Assembly: GCF_030272615.1 (NCBI RefSeq)
Contig: NC_081407.1
Span: 266,299,574-266,363,573 of the forward strand
DNA length: 64,000 bases
Direction: 5' to 3'
Source of the DNA: Cryptomeria japonica
Taxonomy: Eukaryota; Streptophyta; Pinopsida; Cupressales; Cupressaceae
Shown piece after piece: positions 51,200-62,361 of the stretch. The notes under the pieces were generated by a model. The model had not been told where the DNA came from and made no database searches. It was given only the letters and a program-made list of their open reading frames with translations. The first letter of the stretch is position 1. The number at the start of each line of letters is the position of its first letter. A program made the position numbers and the translations under genes.

Positions 51200-54100
51200 A
51201 TGGCATCTTCATCCACTCTTGAATTTATTGCAAACCCTACTGTTGTTGAAGTAATTATGTGCCCTAGACCTGTTTTCAAACTGGTTCCTGAAATAGCGAA
51301 GAAAGATGATAGCATAGGTGCATTTTCTCAAATTCCTAAGGGAGTAGTATATGTTGAAGACCCTAGGATGTATATACATTGTCATGTAGAGGAATTAGGT
51401 GATGATGAGATAAAAAACATGTATAGCATTGTGATTTGTGATGAATCTGGAAATATCAAGCCGGAACATAAGATAGTGGAAACCCTAGGTTTTACTGAAA
51501 TCTTTAGTGTCCCGAATTTTCCCAAGGATATTATAAGGATTGTGCTAAGCAGAGTTCATGGTGAATTCTTCTGGTTGGATACAATTCATAAAATCACAAA
51601 GGAAGTCGTTAAGGCAGTAACAGGGTTACCTTCCATTGGTAGCAGACCTGACAGAACAAAGAAGGTCTTAAATGACACAGTGATAAACCTAACCGATGCA
51701 ACATTCAACAAAAGGTCTCTAAGGATAAATGATGTAAAGGACATAAATGTGAGATTTATTAGTATGATCTTAGGCTACAAAGCTACACATGCAAATAGGT
51801 TGAACTCAGTTTCTAGCCTATGTATTAAAAGTGCTTATGACATGGTTAATGATAATACAAGAATAGATGTATGTGAATGGCTCAAAGATGAATTGATAGA
51901 CAATCTGGGGAAGATTAAAGGAGATGAGAAAGGAACATTTAGATTTGGAAATTTGCTTGTTTGTCTAATGTTGCACATAACTAAACAAGTACCTGGTATT
52001 GGTGCAAGAGATTTTGGCTTTGACATTCCAGTAAGAAAGCAACTATTGGATCTACTAAACAACATGAGAGAAAATCAGGAGAAAAACTTGAATACTTTCA
52101 AGCATTAAAGGTTCGAATGAAAACCATAATAAGACTGTCACAAGCTATTGTGGACAAGTATCAGAAAGAAATTTGTTTTGTAATAAAAAAGGATGAAATC
52201 TGGATGGAGGCAGTTGTCCCTAGAACTATCTGGGTAACTGAAATGGGCTATGAAACAGATGACAATATTATTTAAACTTATTCAAAAGCCCTCCTTGAAG
52301 CACCAAAGGAACCCACTGAGAAATTTTTTAGAAATGCTGAAACAATTGAGAGTGGAATTCAGTCTAGAAAAAGGGTTAAGAAGGTTGAAGAAATAGTAAG
52401 AAAGGGAACCCGACAGGCCAAAGCAATTAAGGAAGATGTTTTGAAGCAAACTGGTATAAAGGAAAGTGAGTTGGAAGGACTTCAACCGGAAGCTCATCTT
52501 TCACTGGTTGGAACCTCCTCTAAGAGTGATATGCTAGTGGTATTTAAAAGGGTAGAAAGGAAAAGAAAACCCTCACCGGTACCCTCACCTACACCCAGGA
52601 AAACAAGGCAAAAACAAAAGGTAGTGAGGCCTCTAGTGAAAAAGAAGTTGACTCCTAAGAAGAAAATAAAGGTAAAACAAGATATTGCTCCACTGGATAA
52701 ACTCTTGAGCGAAATAACTGAAGATGGAAAATTGAAAAACATCAACAAAATATACAACACATTATCTGTAGATGATAAGGAAAGCATAAAGAATAGTGTA
52801 ATCTTACACTTGGATATATAAGAAATTTTTTATGGAAGTTGTTGATGAAATACCAAATGATCTGTATAGGAGATTAGAAGCTAGAAGGTTAGCCATCGTT
52901 GAGCTGGACAAGAAAATTAAAATTGAAAAATTACTTGCAGTACATCCAGTCAACTCAACTGATGAAATAGATAAACTAATCAGTGAAGCAAACCGAACAG
53001 TATTCTCCACTGCTCACCGACATGTAGCACTAATGGCAGGTAGAGTAAATGAAGTCTCTGAGGAAACAACAGATGCATGGGATATATTCTTTGTGAAAAA
53101 AGAAAAACAGGAAGAATTACTTAGACCAAAGACTATTAAAGTATACCAAAAGGACAGGGATAAGGGGAAAGGTAAGGTAGGTGGACCTCCAAGCCCGAAA
53201 ATAACTGATAACTTAACCCCACCTCCTTCAGATACTCCACCGGTAGATACTACAGACAATCAACCGGCTACTGAGAGTATGGAGACTCCATTAGAGAATA
53301 CAAATCCTGAGTCTGAAGTTTTGTACACTGTAAATATAGATACTCAAGAAGTAAATGTTATGGTTGACAGAGAAACCAATGAGGACAAGAAGACAAATGT
53401 GACTACTGAGTCACTAGCTATAGATGCCGAGGTTGAGGTAAATAAAACTGAAAATATAAACATAGAAAAACCTACTCAGATAGAGCAACCGACAGAGGAT
53501 AACACCAATAAACCATTAGAGAAACCGGTAGATACAAATAATAAACAGTCAGGAGAACCGAAAATGGACAGTACAGAGGTACAAACGGAGAAACCGAAAG
53601 TGCATACAAAGACATAGATTGAGAAACCGGCTGTTGAGAGCTCAGAGAAACCTTTTGAGATACAGATGGAAAAACTAGAACAGGTACAGGCTGAGACACA
53701 AGTTCAGACAGAGATAGTGCCACCGGCCAAAACTAAAAAGCCTAAACCTTTGTTTGTAGAAATGCAAACACAAACTGACCTACCAGAGGTCGAACCAAGC
53801 AAGGTGATTACTACAACTAGTGGTATGGCTATTGTGAAGATAGTTGGACAAACATCTGGTACTTCTATGGCAAAATTCAGACCTACAAATGTAACAGAGG
53901 TCTTATTGGATTCAATAAAGAAGATCACATAGTGCAATGCACAAGCCTATAAGGCTATTGATGACACAATTCCCATTCTTAAACTGATAGCACCAAAGTG
54001 TATTGTAGATAACAAAGGTTCTTTAGGTCAACTAGACACATTGTCTAAGTTCATCACCAGCAACATATTGACTATTGATCAAATAAATGAGGACATATTT

Positions 54101-54682
54101 AAGGAAAGAATGATTAAAGAAAAAGAGAAATTCTTTAAGGAAATTGTGAAGAAGAATAGGGAGAAAATGGAAACATTATTACCGGAACTTGGAGAGATAA
54201 TTCTTGACTTCAAGAAACTGTATAGAGATTCTTGTAAAACAAATATTTTAACAGAAGATCTAGACAAGGAAATCAACAAAGCACAAGATAAGATTAACAA
54301 TATTGTTGACAATCTGATAGGTACATCAGATACATTTTTGGAGATAGAGAAGAAGATTGCCGAGCAAGAAGAGAAAATCAAGCAGTTAGAGAAGGACAAA
54401 GAAAGAATAAAGGATAAAGCAAAGGACTTGAAATGTAGACTTAGTCCCAAACTAGACTACCTCATTTCTTTGAGAAAAGAAATTTCCAAGGCTCTGGTTC
54501 GTGGACTTAAGACACCGGAAGAGCAAATGCATATACTCATCGGTACAGCGCAGAGAACTCAAGAGGCACTAAAAGACAACAAATCATTCAGCAATGGTTT
54601 AAATTTGATTTTGACAGATATATTTCAGATTGTAACCCACCGGTTACAAGAGTCCAGGCAGGACTCCACTGACAACGAATGA
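51200..54682 (+). pseudogene. Second ORF of nested element, long protein of unknown function, broken
   Basis: The clean start MASSSTLEFIANPTVVEVIM opens 302 codons (to 52108) with a globular block containing GEFFWLDTIHKITKEVV, AVTGLPSIGSRP and FGNLLVCLMLHITKQ. This pattern recalls proteins carried by plant retroelements in place of pol (putative plant transposon protein type), but I name no family firmly. After stops it continues in 52441-52821, 52832-53617, 53666-53932 and 54041-54682. These are Lys/Pro/Glu-rich with many Thr-Glu-Lys-Pro repeats, and a C-terminal coiled coil (about 54300-54430). The pieces add to roughly 1,100 codons. Confidence 0.6.
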
Positions 54683-54852
54683 CAACCTTTATCATTGATG
54701 TCAAAGGGGGAGTAGTAGAGATGACAAAAATCCATAAATAGAGATCATCTACTTAGGGGGAGCACGCATCTGGTACAGTTTTTGGCAAGATTTTTGGACT
54801 TCAATTTTTGGATACATTCTTGAATTTTTCTCATGAGTGTTGCCATCAATGC

Positions 54853-54865
54853 CAAAGGGGGAGAT
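54853..54865 (+). promoter_or_regulatory. Polypurine tract of nested element
   Basis: AAAGGGGGAGAT directly before the 3' LTR. Two similar tracts at 54701-54712 and about 54755-54763 lie upstream. Confidence 0.8.
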
Positions 54866-55662
54866 TGTTGGCAAATGCACACTCCAATGAGATATTGCAG
54901 GTGATTGAAGGTATTGTCATTGATGGAAACCTTACAATCATATGATACCGGTAGGTAGACACTGGCACCGACATCGACAGACTCTACACCAACATACAAA
55001 ACACCGACACCGAAAAGGAAGATTATCGGCACCCTGGCCGACAACAATTTTGTATTAATGTATTTTTGTAATTAATTGTAAAATCTTTTGTAAAGCTGAC
55101 ATGTCGGATTGTAATATGACTCATATATGTATGAGATCATTGTAGATCATTTTATATATATTAGGGTATGATGCGAAAGATAGAAGGTAGCAGACCTATT
55201 ATGTGAATTATTGGATAAGGGTTTATGTATGTAGCAGAGCTTAAACCGGTACTGAATCTGGCATAGCAGATGCTAATATGAAGCAATACAAGACATTGGA
55301 TTAGTATAATCCATTTTTGTAAGTCAGTGTGACTTCCTTTGTAATTGAGCTGCGAGCTCTAGGCACTTGGCCTTCCCACATGTGCAGGTCCCTATTGTTG
55401 CAGTAATATTCTCTTATTAGCCAATAAGTGAATATTGTGGGTCACAAATCCCACTGAGGTTTTTCCCACACTGGGTTTCCTCGTTAAAACATTGTGCTAT
55501 GGTGTGTTTTTCATGTTGTGGTTGTTATTCTTATTTGCTGTGTTATTTTTGGTTTACCGGTACACAGTTTTAATATTCTTTTCATGTTATAAGTTAAGAA
55601 AATATTATTACCGATCAGATACTGATTCACCCCCCCTCTCAGTATCTTTGGGAATCCTAACA
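54866..55662 (+). repeat. 3' LTR (797 bp) of nested element
   Basis: It starts TGTTGG and ends CTAACA, followed by target duplication TCTCC. Confidence 0.92.
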
Positions 55663-56881
55663 TCTCCTTCGAAATAAATGAAAAATTTATTGCTCAAGTG
55701 ACGGGTTTGTCTATGGAGGGGAGGAAATGGAAGAAATAGAGTCGCATTTCAGATACCACTAGTCTGAACCAGTTCTTTTGTGAAGGCGAAAACCTAGTGT
55801 AGAGGGCGGGCGGTTTCAACTGGGAGGAGCTTCTGCCTCTGTGGGATGAGGTTTGCTATATTGTTATGAAATACTTCACTCTGAAGGGAAGATATGGAAT
55901 CTTTTACTATTACCACATCCTGTTCCTTAACCACCTTAGAAACAAGGATTTCATCTCCATTCCGTTTTTCCTGCTTCATTCATTGGATTCTAACGTTAAG
56001 GATATTGCCGAGGCCAAGAAAAAAGGAAAAGACTTCCCCATTCTGCACCAAGGCCTCATCCTTCGTCTCTACAACTTCCACCTGGCCCTTTGCCCGCCTC
56101 AACTATCTTCGTCCATAATGTGGCTGATAACCGCCCCCCTACTATTGCTATCATTAAACCCGATGCTAGCCCTCCTCGGCTACCTGAAATTGGATCTTGC
56201 AGCAAGAAAAATAAAAAATGCCCTCCTGAGGATGGTAGAACCCTCAAGAAAGTTAGAATCCAAGAGATTGATTCCAATATGGAAATTATTGATGAGGCCA
56301 ACACCCCTCGCCATTCAGTGAGACTGGCCTCCAAACCCCTTGAAAAATCGCTAAGAGACCCCTCCTCTTCCCATGAAACTGGGAATTCAATCCCTTTTGA
56401 GAATGTGGCCTTGTTCCAGTCTACCTCGACCCCCCACTCTTTCAACTCCACTCATGCATCTGAAAGCCCCAAAAATTCTATGGGGTCTCTTCTATGGGTC
56501 CAGAGACCAACCTCAAATCCCAAACTAATTCTCCCTCCCCGACTCTCAAGTTCGAAAAAATGATGGTGGTGGAGGAGGTGGGAAGCATAAATGAGGAAGA
56601 AGAAAACAACCTGGCAGATTTGGGCAAGAAAGTGGAGGTTTTGTTTGATAATGTGCAGGAAATCACCAACAGGATGGAAGTAATGGAAAACAAGTTGTAG
56701 GACGTCTCCAAGTTTGCTTTGAACATGATGCGTTGCTCGGCGACCACTCTCTGTCCCCTGCAGAAAAGTTCTATCAAAGGAAAAAGCAAGGAAGACGAGG
56801 ACTACAGGGCCCTTTTTAAATTCCTCACCAAGGAATGGGCTAGGAAGCTTCTCCCCAAGAGGAGCCATGGAAAAAAGAAAT

Positions 56882-57183
56882 AGTTGGTTTCTATGTCTCG
56901 GAAGGATGGTTTTTTGTTCGGTCCTAGCTGCCTATAGGCTAATAGTTTTATATTCTGTTTAGGTATGAACTTATCCACCTGTTGCCCTGCGTGGCAAAGG
57001 TTTATTATGTTTATTATGACTTTTATATATTTGTTGAACTTATGTAGAATGATCATTGTTTTTGATAGAGCTAAGTAAGAGGGTTGTAATTTTGTTGATG
57101 TTCTATTGACAGTTGGCTTGCCACTGTTTCCTTGTTCTCTCTTGGGTCAGCCCCCTTGTTTTGGCTGCTACTAATATCAAAAA
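56882..57183 (+). other. LINE 3' untranslated region and A tail
   Basis: It is non-coding, T/G-rich, ending GGCTGCTACTAATATCAAAA before the right target duplication. Confidence 0.7.
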
Positions 57184-57194
57184 CAATTGACACA

Positions 57195-57822
57195 CCTTCA
57201 ACTACTAGTCCTCTTCCCAATGACGAATTGAAAAACAGAAATCGCAAATGTTATTGGAATGAAATGTATGCAAATAAGAGGCCCCATATAACCTGATTAG
57301 TGTGTCTTTTAAGCAGCTGCATCTATTTTGGCTCCAAAATGAACCTTTCGTACAACATGTTAACAACAAGTTAGTCAATCGCAGTCGTTAATTGCAAAGT
57401 CGATGGTGTAAAACGCGTGACCAATCCGTACTGTCGTTTTAGAGCCAGAATAGACACTTCCCTTTAAGCCCCTTTTAAGCCAGTCCCTTAAAAGCTTTGA
57501 GAATAAATGCATTAATTAAACTCTGCAATAATTACGCCAAAGGTGTTCCCTTATTTGAGGGGAATGACCTCCGACTTCAAATCAACAGTTGATAAACTCT
57601 TGAAGGTACTGCAAGACCATTCCATCAATCATTGCCATTCATTTTTCAACGTGTTGAAATGTTTCTTGCTGGATTGCAGTTATTGAATGCACCACTGTCA
57701 TCTATGTCATAGCCTATGTCATCTCTAGGCGAGCTGCTCATACGTACTGTTGACTCATCTCTCAAATCAATTTACACATTCAATGCGGATTTTTGCCTGT
57801 AGCTATCCACTGCCAACAACTT
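57195..57822. other. Spacer
   Basis: No gene or repeat recognised. Confidence 0.5.
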
Positions 57823-58376
57823 TCAAAGTTGCTCCTTGCTACGGGACATGCCTCTAATGGCTAAATGATGAAATGCATTAGATTTGTCGATCGGACCAAT
57901 AGCAAGATTGATTTGTAATAGTATCAATGAATTTTTAAGGCATAATGGACACGAGCATGAGGAGTGTCCCTCGTAAGTAGCAGTAGCAAGATTTTCCACT
58001 ATAACATCTTCTATTGTAGTGATCAGGGGATTAAGCTCCCACGATGTATAATCTTCACCCATCAATCCAGCCGTCAAAATCCCATCACGCCTTCCCAGAC
58101 ATGAAAATAGTGGAATATATGAAATAAGCAATCTGTGCAGAATCCCCGTCGATTTCTTCCTCGGCGCCTGCGTACTGATTTTAGCACTAACATGTTCAAT
58201 TTTGCAATAAAATCCATTGGAATGGTCCTCCAAGAACATAAGGCCCCCATGTTTTCAACTCTATTTGAGCCAGGACATGTTTGATCATGCTCAGGATACC
58301 CTGAAAAGGCTGTGATAAAATATAGAGAAGACTTTTGTTGGCAATCACAACCCCCGCTGGAGGATTTGTCTGCCAT
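57823..58376 (-). pseudogene. Possible small gene with a frame break, unrecognised
   Basis: On the minus strand an ATG near 58376 sits in a good plant start context (TCACCATGGCA) and opens MADKSSSGGCDCQQKSS with several cysteines. That frame continues about 100 codons to 58074. A second frame, open from 58239 to 57823, looks more protein-like downstream (LGRRDGILTAGLMGEDYTSW, CSCPLCLKN). A one-base shift or an unseen intron near 58240 would join them. I recognise no family. It could be a decayed gene, a gene fragment or chance. Confidence 0.35.
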
Positions 58377-58459
58377 GGTGAGAAGGAGAGTCAGTAGCAA
58401 AGAACAATCTATTATCGTCGAAGTCGAGCAAATGAGTGCATAAAAATGAATTGACATAC

Positions 58460-59295
58460 ACTATGGATGGGTAAATGTTCAAGAGAAGTCGAATGGTCAC
58501 TAATTTTTGTTGTCGAAGGCATGAGCCCCACTCCTTGGCTGGCCAAGAAAATGAGCCATCTTAATACATTTTAAGTACCTAGATAATTTCTTGTCCAATC
58601 CCTATGTAATTAACACAGTCCCTTAAGATAATCTTAGAACATTGTACCGATACTTTCCATTCTTTCTTATTATAAGAATTATGGCCTAACAAGAAAGGCG
58701 TTGCAAAAATCAATCTATTTGAGTAATTCTTATGGTAATCTCCTATCCTAAATCATTTAGATTATTTTTCTAGAAAAACTGGAGGGAGTTTTTTTCTAAT
58801 AGACAATAGCTCTTAACCAATTTTTATCTACTATCCCATGAATAAGGTAGAGAGGTTGAATCTACAAAGTTGACATCACCAGCAACCTTGAAATTAGAGG
58901 GACTAAAAGATAATTTGATTTGGAGGAGGCACAAAAGCCCATATCAAAGATTTGATGCATGATTAAATCCTCTCCTAAGGTTCACTAAAGTCATGAAAAA
59001 TCTTATATTTGCATTCTAGCCAAATGCCCCAAAATAGTGCAAGCAAAATTAGTTTTCTAAAAGAATGAGAGATGCTTAAAGCTACATGGCCACTTAAATA
59101 AGTGTGTAACAAAAGTCTCAGGCAATATTTCTATCATACTTAACTTCATAAGGAGGTACTGCCAAATATGTGAAGAGTATTCACAATAAAAAAGGGGGGT
59201 GATTGAAAGTTTCCTCCCCCTATTGTTGTAGGCAAAGAATCACGTAGTTGTTTATGGACAAACACATAATTATATTCAGTAGGAAGTATTTGAAT
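58460..59295. other. AT-rich spacer
   Basis: Nothing recognised. Confidence 0.5.
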
Positions 59296-59299
59296 TGTG

Positions 59300-59648
59300 G
59301 GTGTTGACCAAACCTATATATCTATCTCCATCTCCTCCTTTCTCTATCTATCTCCCTCTTGCTCCTCTCCATGTCCCTTTCTAACCTTATCTACTTGTAT
59401 CTCTCTACTTCTTTATATACTACCTTATTGTACAATGTGTATGCCAAAGAGGTGTGAAATCTCAACCAGGGAAAATTTTGGTCTATTTTTTTTATCCCTA
59501 TATCTCTCCATCTATCTATATCACTCTCTTTGTATATCTCTTTCTATCCACATATTTCTCCACCTCTATCTCCTTATCAATCTATCTCTCCCTATCTCTC
59601 TCTCTCTCTCTCTCTCGATTGAACTACCTCTTGCTCCCTTCCACTTCC

Positions 59649-59685
<37 letters not shown>

Positions 59686-60200
59686 TCCATACCTTTATCT
59701 CTACCTCTCTCCCTCCTCTACCCGTCTCTCTCCCCCTTACTTTCCCTTTCTCTCTATCTTCCCCTCTCTCTTTCCTCCTCCTTCACATACTCCCCATTTC
59801 TCTATCTATTCATCTATTTGACTCCCTCACCCTCCCTCTTTCTCTCTATGTCTTCCTATACCTCTATATCTATCTCTTTGCATATTTGTTATTTCTATAT
59901 ATTCATATTCCCTCTTCCATATTTCTCCATATTTGTCTCATTATCTCTACATCTCTCTCCACCTCTATATATCTCCTCCTCTATAACCCTCTCTCTATAT
60001 CACTTCATATCTCTTCCTCTCTCTACATTTCTCTCCCGTCTTTATCCCCTCTCTTTAATTTTCCCTCTCCTCTCCATCTCCCTCTCTTTGTCCATCTCCA
60101 TCTCTATCTCCAACTTCATTTCAGTCTCTATCTCAATCTGCTTACCCCTCCATCTCATTCTCCCCTCCTTTAACTCTCTTATGGTTCCCTCTTTCCTTAC
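59300..60200 (+). repeat. Pyrimidine-rich low-complexity region
   Basis: CT runs (59595-59615, 59655-59682) and TCTATCTCC-type repeats fill this stretch. Open reading frames through it encode only Ser/Leu/Pro/Tyr repeats and are not genes. Confidence 0.9.
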
Positions 60201-60438
60201 TCCAAGCCTAATTATCTTCTTGATTCAAAGGTTCTATTTTTGTTATCATTTCTCCATATCACTTGACAAATGACCTACTAATTCACGTTATGTACAACAC
60301 AAATGTATACAAAATATAGACCAAAGAAAAATCCAATTAAACTTCTACACTTAATCGACCTACCCATTGCACACCAAGGTGCAATTGCTAGTTAATCTTG
60401 GGTTCAGTACTTTATCAACATCAAGTCATATCTACGAA

Positions 60439-60770
60439 AAACAGATGATAATAATATCGTGTGACAAGCGATCGAAAAATCTAGCTAGCTGATTTGATGT
60501 TTTCATAGATAGGCACCATAATTGCCATTTTAAATTGTATGATATGACCTGCCGTGAGTTCAAACCACGTTGCAACTTGAATCATATTTACGAAAGCATC
60601 CACCATTTAGTACTTTTGGTAACAGATGATAATAATATCGTGTGACAAGCGATCGCAAAATCTGGCTGATTTGATGTTTTCATAGATAGGCACTGTAATT
60701 GCCATTTTAAATCGTATGATACGACCTGCCGTCAGTTTAAACCAGGCTGTAACTCGAATCTTAATCGTTG
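60439..60770 (+). repeat. Tandem duplication (182-bp period) upstream of F-box gene
   Basis: The segment starting AACAGATGATAATAATATCG at 60439 recurs at 60621 and stays similar for about 140 bp. It ends about 200 bp before the F-box start. Confidence 0.88.
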
Positions 60771-60824
60771 CGCTTCACAAACCCGAGTTGAACTTTGCAG
60801 ACTTTAACCTGATCAGCACTTAAG

Positions 60825-60895
60825 AAACACATTAAATGACGGAATTCATTCCTACACCATATCATGAAACGCATTAAATGACGAAATTCATTCCT
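60825..60895 (+). repeat. Short direct repeat (41-bp period) in F-box upstream region
   Basis: GAAACACATTAAATGACGGA with the following AATTCATTCCTA (60825-60854) recurs with two changes at 60866-60895, just before the probable leader. Confidence 0.85.
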
Positions 60896-60971
60896 AGATA
60901 AGGAAGAAAACCCCAGGGAAGTAAACCCCTTTTCTCCCATTATACGACTCTTGCTTACTGCACTCAAGGTA

Positions 60972-62361
60972 ATGGCTCCAAGTAGAATGGGATTAAACGA
61001 TTTTCCAGATTCCTTACTGTGTCTGATACTGACTAGAGTTCCTTTGGATCAAGCAATTCGTTGTTCTGTGCTTTCTAAGAGATGGAAATTGCTTTGGAGG
61101 TTCTTACCCATCCTAGATTTTTCAGATGATATGCTTTATTCATCAGCCCGCTTACCTTCAGCCCGCTTACCTGAAATCCAAAACATAATTGATGGTATTC
61201 TTAAGTTGCATTCTGTATCTCTCGAGGCTTTTGATTTTCATGGAGTATTTACCTCCTCCATTTCAAGTGCAAAGATTGACGAGTGGATTCACCATGCTGC
61301 CCTGAAAGATGTGACAAAGCTGCGTCTCCAATTTCGTAGAGTGGTTGCGGTTCCGACTTCTGTTTTTACTTGCTGCAAGCTCAGATCTTTGACTCTCATG
61401 AATTTTAGTCTCGAAAATATGCATGGCTCCTTTTCTGGCTTTCCCTGCCTCGTATCACTCTTTTTGGTCAACATTAAACTAAATGACAAGACCTTGGAGC
61501 TAATGTTGCCATTATGTCCAGTTCTCAGAGGTTTATTCGTACTTGATTGCCATGGGCTTCAGAGAGTAAAAATATGCTCCACCAGTCTTCTTCTTCTCAA
61601 ACTTGATTTCCCACCCTCATGTAATGAAATCAAAGCAATAACAGCAAAATGCCCACGGCTGTGCAGCCTTACAATACAAATCATGCATCATGTAGAAAAG
61701 ATGGAATTTGAGTTGCCAATATGTTCAGATTTGTCGACAACAGTTTCAAGACTAGAGCCGTTTACAGCCCTAAAATCACTAATGAAGGTGGCATTTTTAA
61801 ATGGGATTTACGAGGGTAATGTTAGCAACCTACACCAATTTCCATATTTAACGCAGATTTGCATCGACAACGCTAGATATCTTGCACGGGTAAGTTCATT
61901 TTCTCATAACAGTAAACTCTATTGCAAATTCTATATTTCTTAACACACTATGATTGAGATTTCAATTTTTCAATTTGAGAATCCGTTAGGTCATTGATGA
62001 AAACTACGAAATTGCGTTTCTAATATACTGACATTCATTTTCATCTCTTGACATCTGAAATCTCTCCAATGTATTGATAGTCTTCGTCTGGTGTTAGGGT
62101 GTAGTGCAGAACATTTCAGGGGCTGCTCCATTGCTAAAAAATCTAGAGCAAGCTCATCTTAATGTCGCCTCACTTAATGACGCTATACCTTTGCTTGCCT
62201 ATCTTCTTCAACATGCTCCTGCCATGAAAACCCTAATAGTATCCCGCCAGCAAGGATTCGATGGCGCTCTCGAATTTGTGAACATGCTGTTTAACCTTCC
62301 CAGAGCATCAAAGGAAGCCAAAATTCTCTTATCACTAAAAAATTTTAAAGGAAGCGAGTGA
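60972..62361 (+). CDS. F-box/LRR protein (FBD-like C-terminus), two exons
   Basis: Exon 1 is 60972-61889 and exon 2 is 62098-62361; the intron has GT-AG ends and is phase 0, giving 393 residues. The ATG at 60972 is the first in-frame one; the frame is open upstream to 60951 without another ATG. The F-box lies at about residues 8-45 (FPDSLLCLILTRVP, then CSVLSKRWKLLWRFLP) and would bind the Skp1-like subunit of an SCF ubiquitin ligase. Leucine-rich-repeat-like segments follow (LRSLTLMNFSL, LVSLFLVNIKLND, LRGLFVLDCHGLQ). The C-terminal exon (LLKNLEQAHLNVA, AMKTLIVSRQQG) resembles the FBD region of plant F-box proteins. A 15-bp direct repeat at about 61147-61176 gives SARLPSARLP. Substrate unknown. 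No inactivating change seen. Confidence 0.88.

Larger units (their letters stand above)
48983..55662 (+). mobile_element. Non-autonomous LTR retrotransposon without pol (6.68 kb)
   Basis: LTRs at 48983-49790 and 54866-55662 are flanked by TCTCC (48978-48982 and 55663-55667). The 5' LTR starts TA instead of TG, a single transition. A mutated initiator-Met primer-binding site follows the 5' LTR and a polypurine tract precedes the 3' LTR. Internal sequence encodes a gag-like coiled-coil protein with zinc knuckles and a long second protein, but no protease, integrase, RT or RNase H. It would depend on an active copia relative. The copia element at 1-5577 has an identical 34-bp stretch across its polypurine tract and LTR start. 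Confidence 0.9.
48792..56881 (+). pseudogene. Third ORF of the LINE, unrecognised, interrupted by nested LTR element
   Basis: The first part (48792-48982) reads MGGDRLILELKKTN and ends at the LTR insertion. The target duplication TCTCC restores G-I-S-F-E-I-N-E across the insertion, so the frame continues from 55668: FIAQVTGLSMEGRKW, then stops at about 55738 and 55800. A conserved-looking block CYIVMKYFTLKGRYG follows, then a shift to 56090-56563 (basic, Ser/Pro-rich) and a Glu-rich putative coiled coil (about 56530-56700). It ends Lys-rich at about 56881. The block V-T-G-L-x-x-x-G is faintly like the second protein of the nested element (AVTGLPSIG). I cannot name a family. Confidence 0.55.
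42436..57183 (+). mobile_element. LINE (non-LTR retrotransposon), about 8.06 kb, split by a nested LTR element
   Basis: The direct repeat CAATTGACACA lies at 42425-42435 and 57184-57194 (13 bp if two flanking A are counted). The right copy follows an A tail after GCTACTAATATC. Between them lie ORF1, ORF2 with endonuclease, RT, zinc-finger region and RNase H, and a third ORF. A 6,680-bp LTR element plus its 5-bp duplication interrupts the third ORF, so the uninterrupted length is about 8.06 kb. The target duplication length fits target-primed reverse transcription. Many stops make the copy dead. Confidence 0.82.

Noticed and set aside
59297-60273. Reading frames of 150-240 codons
   Set aside because: They come from the pyrimidine-rich low-complexity stretch and have no domain.
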